Assembly (NCBI GenBank): GCA_002492075.1
Contig: DKXD01000121.1
Location: 9,765 to 22,621 of the forward strand
Length of the DNA stretch: 12,857 nucleotides
Reading direction: 5' to 3'
From: Ruminococcaceae bacterium UBA7135
Lineage (GTDB): Bacteria > Bacillota > Clostridia > Oscillospirales > Ruminococcaceae
Part shown: one piece after another, positions 7,212 through 12,857 of the stretch
Layout of the letters: every line of letters starts with the position of its first letter
How positions within the stretch are numbered: the stretch's first letter is position 1
Position numbers and translations under genes: made by a program
The notes under the pieces: model-generated
Database searches by the model: none
What the model was told of the DNA's origin: nothing
What the model saw: only the letters and a program-made list of their open reading frames with translations

Positions 7212-7565
7212 TTATTCCTGCTTTTGGTAAATACTGTGCAGCTTTTCGGGAAGTTCGTCCCATTTTACCTCCTCCCATGTGACAACGCCGCCAAGATTGG
7301 TATACTTCAACTTCAAAAACGCACCGCCGCGCAGTTCGCGAGTGGTTTTAAACGAGATGTTTTTTAACGAGCCTTTGTCGTTATACGAATCAAGCTTGTA
7401 TTCATACAGGTTTTTATCATCATCGATTGTAATTGTGTATTTTGTGTTGTCGATTTGCGTATAAAAATATTTGTATGTATCCCTAAACAAGAATATGATC
7501 GCGATAATCAAAGCAACTAACAAAACCGATCCCGATACGATCGAAATAATTTTCCCCTTTTTCAT
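7212..7565 (-). CDS. YxeA family protein, second copy
   Basis: This 117-residue protein has an N-terminal membrane or signal anchor (about 7-27) and a small outside domain typical of the YxeA family (DUF1093). The family pattern is visible: YTQIDN near residue 35, a central Y-x-L-xSY segment, RELRGGAFLKLKYT, and the ending W-EEVKWDELP. There is no lipobox cysteine, so it is anchored or secreted rather than a lipoprotein. In Bacillus subtilis yxeA follows a BceAB-like transporter; the molecular role is not known. GGAGG sits about 7 bases before the ATG. It is the last protein gene of the minus-strand cluster and a paralogue of the gene at 7672-8031. Confidence 0.83.
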   Translation of the reverse strand: MKKGKIISIVSGSVLLVALIIAIIFLFRDTYKYFYTQIDNTKYTITIDDDKNLYEYKLDSYNDKGSLKNISFKTTRELRGGAFLKLKYTNLGGVVTWEEVKWDELPEKLHSIYQKQE

Positions 7566-7574
7566 TATTCCTCC

Positions 7575-7667
7575 TTATTGATTACGGCTAGATTTCGCGT
7601 CCATAAAAAACGCCGCCGCTATCCCCGTTATCGTAAGCATCACAAGTAATACCATAACGTTCTCCAT
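7575..7667 (-). CDS. Small membrane peptide, 30 residues
   Basis: A short frame lies exactly between the two YxeA genes: its ATG is 4 bases after the stop of one and its TAA just ahead of the ribosome site of the other. It reads MENVMVLLVMLTITGIAAAF and ends DAKSSRNQ, a single hydrophobic helix with a short polar tail. No good ribosome site precedes the first ATG. The second ATG, at 7655, has GGAG six bases upstream, so a 26-residue product is at least as likely. No family is recognised. The tight packing and the membrane-like composition support a real gene; the size leaves room for chance. Confidence 0.5.
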   Translation of the reverse strand: MENVMVLLVMLTITGIAAAFFMDAKSSRNQ

Positions 7668-7671
7668 AATA

Positions 7672-8031
7672 TCACGGCTGTCGCAGAACACTTTGCACGC
7701 TTGCGGGCAGCTCTTCCCATTTTACCTCGCACCAGTCAAGAACTCCGCGCGTGGCGGTGTATTCCAGCTTTAGGTACGCCTTGTCCTTAAGCACCCTGTC
7801 TGTCCCGAACGTTATCTCCTTTTCTTTTCCATCGGACGCGTAGCTTGGGAGCGTGTAAAGATACTTCATACCTCCCGTAAAGTCCACAACACCGCCCGAG
7901 GAGTTGTTTGCCTTGTATTTCAAGTTGTCTATTTGCGTGTAATAATCCGTCCTCGGAGGATTGATAAACAGTAAAAACGCGCCTGTAAACAAGGCAATCA
8001 CAATTACTGTACCGATAAATATCTTCTTCAT
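7672..8031 (-). CDS. YxeA family protein, first copy
   Basis: This 119-residue paralogue of the downstream YxeA protein has a membrane or signal anchor at about 4-24 and a small outside domain. Shared positions include YYTQIDN-KY, SYxxDGK, R-L-x-x-A-x-LKLEYT and W-CEVKWEELP. It carries an insert rich in Gly/Ser (residues about 43-54) that the second copy lacks. A single Cys sits in the WCEVKW motif. AGGGGGGAA upstream serves as a G-rich ribosome site. The gap to the glycosyltransferase gene is 15 bases, so they are almost certainly co-transcribed. Confidence 0.83.
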   Translation of the reverse strand: MKKIFIGTVIVIALFTGAFLLFINPPRTDYYTQIDNLKYKANNSSGGVVDFTGGMKYLYTLPSYASDGKEKEITFGTDRVLKDKAYLKLEYTATRGVLDWCEVKWEELPASVQSVLRQP

Positions 8032-8046
8032 AATAATTCCCCCCTT

Positions 8047-8754
8047 TTATCCCTGTGCTAACACCTCTTGGGCTTCGTCCTCGGAGAGCTTTTCGTTCGC
8101 CTGCATGCTGTCAAGCACCTGCGCGACCCTTTGTTCTGCAAGCTCGGGTGATCTGTCGGGCGAGTAAACAGAGGGCGCGTTGGGAAGCCCCGCGAGCATC
8201 GCGCATTCGTAATCCGTAAGCTCAGACGGCTCCTTGTTGTAATACCCCCGAGCCGCCTCCCCGATGCCGTAGTAGCCGCTGCCAAAGTAGATAGTGTTGA
8301 CGTAAAGCTCAAATATCTCGTTTTTGGAAAGCTCCCGCTCCAGATCGAACGCCGCCCACACCTCTGCGAATTTTCGCTCTAAAAGCTTTTCTTCCGAAAA
8401 CCACACGTTTTTCACGAGTTGTTGAGTGATAGTCGAGCCGCCTTGATCAAGCGATTTCGATTTGATGTCGTAAAGCGCGGCGCGGATAATCGACTTCACG
8501 CTTATCCCGTTGTGCTTAAAGAACCGCCTGTCCTCGACCGAGATAACAGCGTCTATGTAGAATTGCGGAAGCTCGTCGTATTTTACAAACTCCTCGTCGG
8601 CGAGGATATCCTGCGCGGCTTGCGTTACGGAAAGCTCCTTTTTGGAATTGCTCCACAAAACCGCGCCCTTTATCGCGAAAAATCCCGTAACAAGCACCAC
8701 AAGTGCTGCCAGTATCAGTACGATGCGCAGAATTATTTTCAGAACCTTTTTCAT
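8047..8754 (-). CDS. Monofunctional peptidoglycan glycosyltransferase (GT51)
   Basis: This 235-residue membrane enzyme should polymerise lipid II into glycan strands on the outer face of the membrane. The start at 8754 is chosen because AGGGG lies 7 bases ahead and a membrane helix follows (about 7-30). The longer frame from 8859 starts inside the neighbouring gene. The GT51 motifs appear in order: EDRRFFKHNG (catalytic E74), QGGSTITQQLVKN (104-116), RKFAEVW with the second glutamate E131, KNEIFELYVNTIYFG (144-158), and an LAGLPNAPSVYSP region. There is no transpeptidase domain, and the length fits stand-alone MtgA/SgtA-type enzymes. In this setting it may rebuild wall when lipid II is challenged by antimicrobial peptides, which is inference. 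Confidence 0.93.
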   Translation of the reverse strand: MKKVLKIILRIVLILAALVVLVTGFFAIKGAVLWSNSKKELSVTQAAQDILADEEFVKYDELPQFYIDAVISVEDRRFFKHNGISVKSIIRAALYDIKSKSLDQGGSTITQQLVKNVWFSEEKLLERKFAEVWAAFDLERELSKNEIFELYVNTIYFGSGYYGIGEAARGYYNKEPSELTDYECAMLAGLPNAPSVYSPDRSPELAEQRVAQVLDSMQANEKLSEDEAQEVLAQG

Positions 8755-8786
8755 ATCGAACCCCTTTTGTAACCGACCGCCGCGCT

Positions 8787-8939
8787 TTACTTCGCAAATG
8801 CCCCTTTGCGCTTTCCAAGCACTTCTATCCCTATCTTCGCGAACGTCAGCGCACTCCAAATCGCTATGCCGATAAGCATAAACGGTATGCAGAATATTCT
8901 TAGAATAAACGTCAGCGTTTTCTTGAATTTTGAGTTCAT
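8787..8939 (-). CDS. Small membrane protein, 50 residues
   Basis: A 50-residue frame starts one base after the stop of the HTH regulator gene and ends 32 bases before the glycosyltransferase start. AGGTGAT, inside the end of the regulator gene, is its ribosome site, so coupling to the regulator is likely. The sequence begins MNSKFKKTLTFILRIFCIPF, has a hydrophobic stretch over about residues 9-33, and ends with the basic tail VLGKRKGAFAK. This fits a membrane peptide. No family was recognised. It fills the only gap between regulator and enzyme, which supports a real gene. Confidence 0.72.
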   Translation of the reverse strand: MNSKFKKTLTFILRIFCIPFMLIGIAIWSALTFAKIGIEVLGKRKGAFAK

Positions 8940-8940
8940 T

Positions 8941-9552
8941 TTAATCACCTTTCCTTTTGACAACGCCGCAATCGTTAAACCGTATATTCCCGATAACGAA
9001 TTTCTTCTGCGTTATCCGTTCGGCGAGCAGACGGCTTTCGATAAACTCGTCGGTGACCATAACGAAATACTGTTTGTCGGGGAAATTTACCAAATAAAAC
9101 GCCTTGTCGATGTTTTTCATATCGTTTAGAAATTCGGGAATTCCGAACGGCACCGCGTCACCCAAAAAACCCAGAACGTTGCCGATAACGCGCTCCGTTT
9201 TTGTGAGTATCTGCTTTGCCATAAGCCTGTGAATTTCGCCGCCCTTAAACTTTTCGAGAACTATGTTGTCCTTTTGGGCGGTTCGTTTTGTAATTCCGCC
9301 GCTTACGGTTATCTCCTCACGCGTTACGCTTAAATCAAGCTGCTCGCCGTTATCGAGAAGATAGTCAATGCTGACATTCAGCACCTTTGACAGCGTTTTC
9401 CAATTCTCCACGTCGGGAAGTCCTTTGTCGCTTTCCCATTTTGTCACCGCCTGACGAGAAACCGCCAGCTTTTCCGCTAATTGCTCCTGAGTAAGCCCCG
9501 CCTTTTTGCGCGCGTCTTTTAATTTCTGCCCGAATGTTAAGTTTGTTTCCAT
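8941..9552 (-). CDS. XRE-type HTH regulator with C-terminal domain
   Basis: This 203-residue protein begins with a helix-turn-helix of the Cro/C1 type (about 8-63): LKDARKKAGLTQEQLAEKLA, SRQAVTKWESDKGLPDVENW, and a closing VLNVSIDYLL. The remaining 135 residues form a separate domain. It has strands near 76-105, a hydrophobic amphipathic stretch GNVLGFLGDAVPFGIPEFLN at about 124-143, and a beta-rich end. It could bind a ligand or the membrane, but it was not matched to a named family. GGAGG precedes ATG by about 8 bases. It heads the chain XRE, 50-residue peptide, glycosyltransferase, YxeA, peptide, YxeA. It probably controls that chain, and perhaps its own promoter. Confidence 0.88.
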   Translation of the reverse strand: METNLTFGQKLKDARKKAGLTQEQLAEKLAVSRQAVTKWESDKGLPDVENWKTLSKVLNVSIDYLLDNGEQLDLSVTREEITVSGGITKRTAQKDNIVLEKFKGGEIHRLMAKQILTKTERVIGNVLGFLGDAVPFGIPEFLNDMKNIDKAFYLVNFPDKQYFVMVTDEFIESRLLAERITQKKFVIGNIRFNDCGVVKRKGD

Positions 9553-9596
9553 AACGAAAACCTCCGAGATGTTAGTCGGCGTTTGCCGCTGAAATT

Positions 9597-9625
9597 ATCG
9601 TAACACATCCGGGCAGAATATTCAA
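9597..9625 (-). promoter_or_regulatory. Promoter of the XRE-led operon
   Basis: On the minus strand TTGAAT (complement of 9620-9625) and TACGAT (complement of 9597-9602) are spaced by 17 bases. Both differ from consensus, as expected of a regulated promoter. CGTAACA occurs twice on the plus strand, at 9599-9605 and 9635-9641, flanking the -35 region, and CCGTAGCA lies near 9655-9662. These repeats are candidate operator half-sites for the XRE protein or for another regulator. Confidence 0.5.
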
Positions 9626-9670
9626 GAAATATGCCGTAACATTTAAGCAACGTTCCGTAGCATCGGCTTA

Positions 9671-11782
9671 TCAAGAGGGCTGACGGTTATTCCTCTCCTT
9701 TTTCTCGTTCGCCCCGACTATCCCCATATAGCTCTTTGAGGTTATCTTGTAGAACAGCACATACAGCAGTCCGAAAACCGCGAAACCGATAAGGGTAACC
9801 AAGCCGAACAGCTTGACGTTGTAGAAGTTGAAAACGTTCAACATTCTGGCGATCATCGGGAACGCGAACAGCATATGAACCCCCGCGGCGGCAAGCGGCA
9901 GAAAGAAAACTTTCAGCACCTGCGAGTTTATCGCTGAGCGTATCTCGCGGCGTGTCATTCCCACCTTGCGGAGTATCTCAAACCGCGCCGCGTCCTCGTA
10001 GCCCTCGCTTATCTGCTTGTAGTACATTATAAGAGCCGCCGACAGCGCGAACACTCCGCCCAGCATTATCCCGAGGAACAGCAGACCGCCGTAAAGCCCG
10101 TAGTATTCCTCGATAAGAGTAGCCACGGTATCCACACTAAAGGCGAACTCGGTGTCCATTCCAAATCGTCCGTCGCACTCTGTGTGCAACTCGTTTCTCA
10201 ACATATCGACAAGCTCCCAAAGGTCGCCTTCATATTCGCCTTTCTCGTTAGAAACGTCAAAGCCGTAGATAGCATTTAGAAACGGAACCCAATACTCATT
10301 TACTCCAAGTGCCTTGTTTGCGTCTTCTGCAAGCTTCCGGTATTCCAAAAGCAGCTTATCCAGAACGCCCTTGTCGCGGACGTAAATTTGCGCGTATTCC
10401 TGATTATCATAGAATATTCTCGGCGCAAGGCTATCGGGCGTTGTTTCTATCGGAATAACGTTCAGCGTGTATTGCCCGAACTTCACCGTTTTCTCCGAAG
10501 TGATTATCTTCAGCGACGGCTCGAACACGGCAATGTCGTATTCGCCAAGCTCCAAACCCAAAGCCTTGATGTTTTCGTCAGCCTCGCTTATCGGCGCAAA
10601 TTCGCCGTCCACGCCGAGACTGAGCGAATCAAACCCAAGCTCCGCAATGCGCTCCTCAAGCCCCATCGCAAGCTCCAACATTCCCGGTCGAAGCTGTAAA
10701 TAATGTTGCATTTTGGCGTTGTGAAGCGGCTTTCCCGCCTCGTCAACGACCCTGTTCGTTTGCTCGATAAGCCAGTCGGTATCCACGCTCCCGTTCGGCG
10801 ATTGAACCCATATCGTGATGTCGTTGTCGTATTCCGTTCCCACCATATCGGGAATACCCGCATAAAGCGAGATAGTGCTTGAAAGCGTCACCAGAACCAT
10901 TGTCGAGAGAATACAGATAGACGCAAGCCCCGCGCCGTTTTTCCTCATACGGAAAACCATTTGCGACAGCGAAACGAAGTTTTTCGTCTTATAGTAGCTG
11001 TTCTTGTTCTTTTGCAGAGTGCGGCATATCACCACGCTCCCCGCGATAAACAGCAGATAAGTCGCGATTATAACGAGTATTACCGCGATAAAGAACAGCC
11101 CTATCGCCATGCCCGGCTCTTTTATCCTGAGCGCCATATAATACGCGATACCAAGCGCCGCAAACCCTATCACCGCTGCGGGAATATTGGTGCGCGGCGG
11201 TTTTTCCCCCGTGTTTTCGCTGTGGAGAAGCTCTATTGGGCGCGAGAAAAACAGTTGACGGAGCGAGTTCAGCAGAATGACCGCGAATATTGCCGCGAAC
11301 AGTATCAAAGACGTTATCACCGCTATAGGGTCTACGTAAAACGAATAGTTCAGCCTGCCCCGAAGCATTCTTGACGCCAACATTTCCGCGAGCTTTGAAA
11401 ACAGTATGCCGACTCCCAGTCCCACGACCTCCGCGATAAGATACACGAAAATCGTTTCGCGTACAAGCACCTTAGCTATCTGCCCCTTGCCAAGCCCCAG
11501 AATGTTGTACAGCCCGAACTCCTTTTTTCTTCTTTTGATAAGAAACGAGTTGGTGTAAAACAGAAATATCGCGGAGAATATCCCCATAACCACCATACCG
11601 AACTGAAGTATCATAGCCATTCCGCTGCCGCCTGTCATCTGTTTGAGCATACGGTTCGCGGAAAGGAACGTTATGATGTAGAACACCGAGATCATCAGCG
11701 CGGCGGTGAGAATATACGGAATATACGATTTCCCGTTTTTCCTGATGCCCGTCGCCGCGAGCTTTGAATACAGTCCGTTCAT
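9671..11782 (-). CDS. BceB-like ABC transporter permease
   Basis: This 703-residue permease belongs to the FtsX-like, BceB type, which removes or detoxifies cell-wall-targeting peptide antibiotics and often signals to a partner histidine kinase. Membrane helices are seen near 20-41, 56-82, 106-130, 150-172, 200-220, 226-253 and 285-309. They are followed by an outer domain at about 311-560 and three more helices (about 563-585, 620-645 and 655-680). That gives the ten-helix pattern with a large loop between helices 7 and 8. The outer domain is about 250 residues, somewhat larger than the roughly 200 in typical members. Its ATG overlaps the TGA of the ATPase gene by four bases, with GGGAGGTG ahead. 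No terminator is obvious after its stop at 9671, so read-through into the XRE gene is possible. Confidence 0.9.
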   Translation of the reverse strand: MNGLYSKLAATGIRKNGKSYIPYILTAALMISVFYIITFLSANRMLKQMTGGSGMAMILQFGMVVMGIFSAIFLFYTNSFLIKRRKKEFGLYNILGLGKGQIAKVLVRETIFVYLIAEVVGLGVGILFSKLAEMLASRMLRGRLNYSFYVDPIAVITSLILFAAIFAVILLNSLRQLFFSRPIELLHSENTGEKPPRTNIPAAVIGFAALGIAYYMALRIKEPGMAIGLFFIAVILVIIATYLLFIAGSVVICRTLQKNKNSYYKTKNFVSLSQMVFRMRKNGAGLASICILSTMVLVTLSSTISLYAGIPDMVGTEYDNDITIWVQSPNGSVDTDWLIEQTNRVVDEAGKPLHNAKMQHYLQLRPGMLELAMGLEERIAELGFDSLSLGVDGEFAPISEADENIKALGLELGEYDIAVFEPSLKIITSEKTVKFGQYTLNVIPIETTPDSLAPRIFYDNQEYAQIYVRDKGVLDKLLLEYRKLAEDANKALGVNEYWVPFLNAIYGFDVSNEKGEYEGDLWELVDMLRNELHTECDGRFGMDTEFAFSVDTVATLIEEYYGLYGGLLFLGIMLGGVFALSAALIMYYKQISEGYEDAARFEILRKVGMTRREIRSAINSQVLKVFFLPLAAAGVHMLFAFPMIARMLNVFNFYNVKLFGLVTLIGFAVFGLLYVLFYKITSKSYMGIVGANEKKERNNRQPS

Positions 11783-12546
11783 TCCGCGACACCTCCCGAG
11801 GACGCCATCACGGTAAGCGCGTCGGAAATCTTGCGGTACATCTGGTCGACCGTGGCGTTTCCTCTGTATATCTGGTGGAACACCGCGCCGTCGCGGATAA
11901 ACAGCACTCTCGACGCGTGAGCGGCGGCTTTCGTGGAGTGCGTTACCATAAGAATAGTCTGCCCGTTTTGGTTTATCTTCCCGAACAGCTTTAAAAGCTC
12001 ATCGGAGGACTTGCTGTCAAGAGCTCCGGTAGGTTCGTCGGCGAGTAGTATTTTCGGGTCGGTTATGATAGCCCGCGCGACCGCCGCTCGCTGTTTCTGT
12101 CCGCCCGAAACCTCATACGGGAACTTGTTCAGTATATCGGAAATGCCAAGCGCCCCAGCCGTCGGGAGCAGCTTCTGCTCCATTTCGGGATATTTAAGTC
12201 CGCGCAGGACCAGCGGCAAAAAGATGTTGTCCTTTATCGAGAACGTGTCCAGCAGGTTGAATTCCTGAAACACGAACCCCAGATTATCGCGCCGAAACGC
12301 CGACATCTCGTTTTCCTTTATTTTCCCCAGATCGCGCCCGTCAAGTATAACGCTGCCCGCCGTCGGGCGGTCAAGCGCCGCGAGTATGTTCAGAAGAGTC
12401 GTTTTTCCCGAGCCGCTCTCGCCCATAATAGCGATAAACTCGCCCTGCTCTGCGGTGAACGAAACGCTTTTCAGCGCCTCGACCTTGTTCCCGCCGAACC
12501 TCCCGACATATACCTTTTTCAGATTGTTTACTTCAAGCAGAGACAT
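11779..12546 (-). CDS. BceA-like ABC transporter ATP-binding protein
   Basis: This 255-residue ATPase powers the neighbouring permease. Motifs are complete: Walker A GESGSGKT (42-49), Q-loop Q94, signature SGGQKQR (147-153), Walker B ILLADEP (166-172), D-loop GALDS (174-178) and switch H203. The subfamily resembles MacB/BceA exporters of the peptide-resistance type. The ribosome site AGGGGGA lies about 6 bases before the ATG. Its stop overlaps the start of the permease gene. Upstream lie a TATAAT box and a perfect BceR-type operator. Confidence 0.94.
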   Translation of the reverse strand: MSLLEVNNLKKVYVGRFGGNKVEALKSVSFTAEQGEFIAIMGESGSGKTTLLNILAALDRPTAGSVILDGRDLGKIKENEMSAFRRDNLGFVFQEFNLLDTFSIKDNIFLPLVLRGLKYPEMEQKLLPTAGALGISDILNKFPYEVSGGQKQRAAVARAIITDPKILLADEPTGALDSKSSDELLKLFGKINQNGQTILMVTHSTKAAAHASRVLFIRDGAVFHQIYRGNATVDQMYRKISDALTVMASSGGVAE

Positions 12547-12584
12547 TTCGTTTCCCCCTACATTTTGATTTATGTTCTGCTATC

Positions 12585-12590
12585 ATTATA
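12585..12590 (-). promoter_or_regulatory. -10 box of the ABC transporter promoter
   Basis: A perfect TATAAT (minus strand) lies about 40 bases before the start codon of the ATPase gene. There is no good -35 element at the expected distance; the bases there read TTATGG or TATGGA at best. A good -10 with a poor -35 is typical of a promoter that needs an activator, which fits the operator upstream. Confidence 0.75.
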
Positions 12591-12633
12591 TCAAATCAAC
12601 ACGTAAATTTCCATAACTTTTCTATTACATTAG

Positions 12634-12651
12634 TCTTACATTTTTGTAAGA
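12634..12651 (-). promoter_or_regulatory. BceR-type operator upstream of the ABC genes
   Basis: TCTTACA-TTTT-TGTAAGA is a perfect inverted repeat of 7-bp arms with a 4-base gap. Its core TTACA-N4-TGTAA fits the consensus TNACA-N4-TGTAA described for BceR-like response regulators. It sits about 44 bases upstream of the -10 box, just beyond the -35 position, a normal location for an activator. A further TTACAT half-site occurs at 12625-12630. Confidence 0.72.
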
Positions 12652-12667
12652 TTGGGTCAGACCGCCG

Positions 12668-12857
12668 CTATTCTCCGCTCCATTGCTCCTCGGAATTATC
12701 CTGCGCGGCTTTTGCGCGTTTTCTTTTGGGCAGCGCGCAAAGAACGATACCCACAAGCACTGCGCCCATAAGGATATACAGCAGCCGTTTTGAGGGATAG
12801 TTTTTCGTTGAAAGCAGACGTATATCCTCCGGTATATACTTTATAGTCTTGTCGCCG
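12668..12857 (-). CDS. Partial membrane protein, C-terminal end
   Basis: An open frame enters from the right edge on the minus strand and ends in TAG at 12668-12670. The last 63 residues include YIPEDIRLL, a transmembrane helix (LLYILMGAVLVGIVLCAL), a basic segment PKRKRAKA and an acidic tail ending in NSEEQWSGE. A histidine kinase or response regulator would not end this way, so it is not the missing BceRS partner. The family is not recognised. The stop lies 17 bases before the operator. Confidence 0.72.
   Translation of the reverse strand, partial: GDKTIKYIPEDIRLLSTKNYPSKRLLYILMGAVLVGIVLCALPKRKRAKAAQDNSEEQWSGE

Noticed and set aside
8755..8859. N-terminal extension of the glycosyltransferase
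   Set aside because: The extension overlaps the 50-residue gene in another frame, lacks hydrophobic character, and the internal ATG at 8754 has the better ribosome site and is followed directly by the membrane helix.

Overview
The window looks like chromosome from a gut or rumen clostridium, probably of the Oscillospiraceae/Ruminococcaceae type. The evidence is moderate GC with A/T-rich intergenic DNA, AGGAGG-type ribosome sites, TTGACA/TATAAT promoters, a CCA-encoding tRNA gene, a Gram-positive sortase-type tail, and YxeA and BceAB-type families. The genus is inference. No phage, insertion sequence, CRISPR array or replication origin is visible.

Left part (1-2190, + strand): about 270 non-coding bases lead into a strong promoter and a two-gene operon. 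It encodes an ECF sigma factor (357-851) and its membrane anti-sigma factor (848-2068), which has a zinc-binding N-terminus and a roughly 310-residue outside domain. An intrinsic terminator closes the operon.

Middle (2191-6795, + strand): a non-coding stretch with a possible small minus-strand ORF and a clear promoter precedes one 1346-residue secreted protein. It is a multidomain family 9 polysaccharide lyase (pectate lyase) with intact calcium and lysine residues and an NPPTG wall-anchoring tail, followed by a strong terminator.

Junction (6796-7211): a cluster of nested palindromes that could fold as competing RNA structures, then a tRNA-Arg(ACG) gene on the minus strand with its own promoter.

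Right part (7212-12857, all minus strand): read in transcription order, the end of an unidentified membrane protein is followed by a perfect BceR-type operator. Next come a BceAB-like ABC transporter, an HTH regulator of the XRE type with a C-terminal sensor-like domain, a 50-residue membrane peptide, a stand-alone peptidoglycan glycosyltransferase, a YxeA protein, a tiny membrane peptide, and a second YxeA protein. The order recalls the Bacillus subtilis yxdJKLM-yxeA antimicrobial-peptide locus, but no two-component system lies in view. A cell-wall glycosyltransferase and two unnamed small membrane proteins are added. The best candidate for an undescribed system is this envelope-stress cassette. 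The two small proteins appear here as tightly packed operon members.
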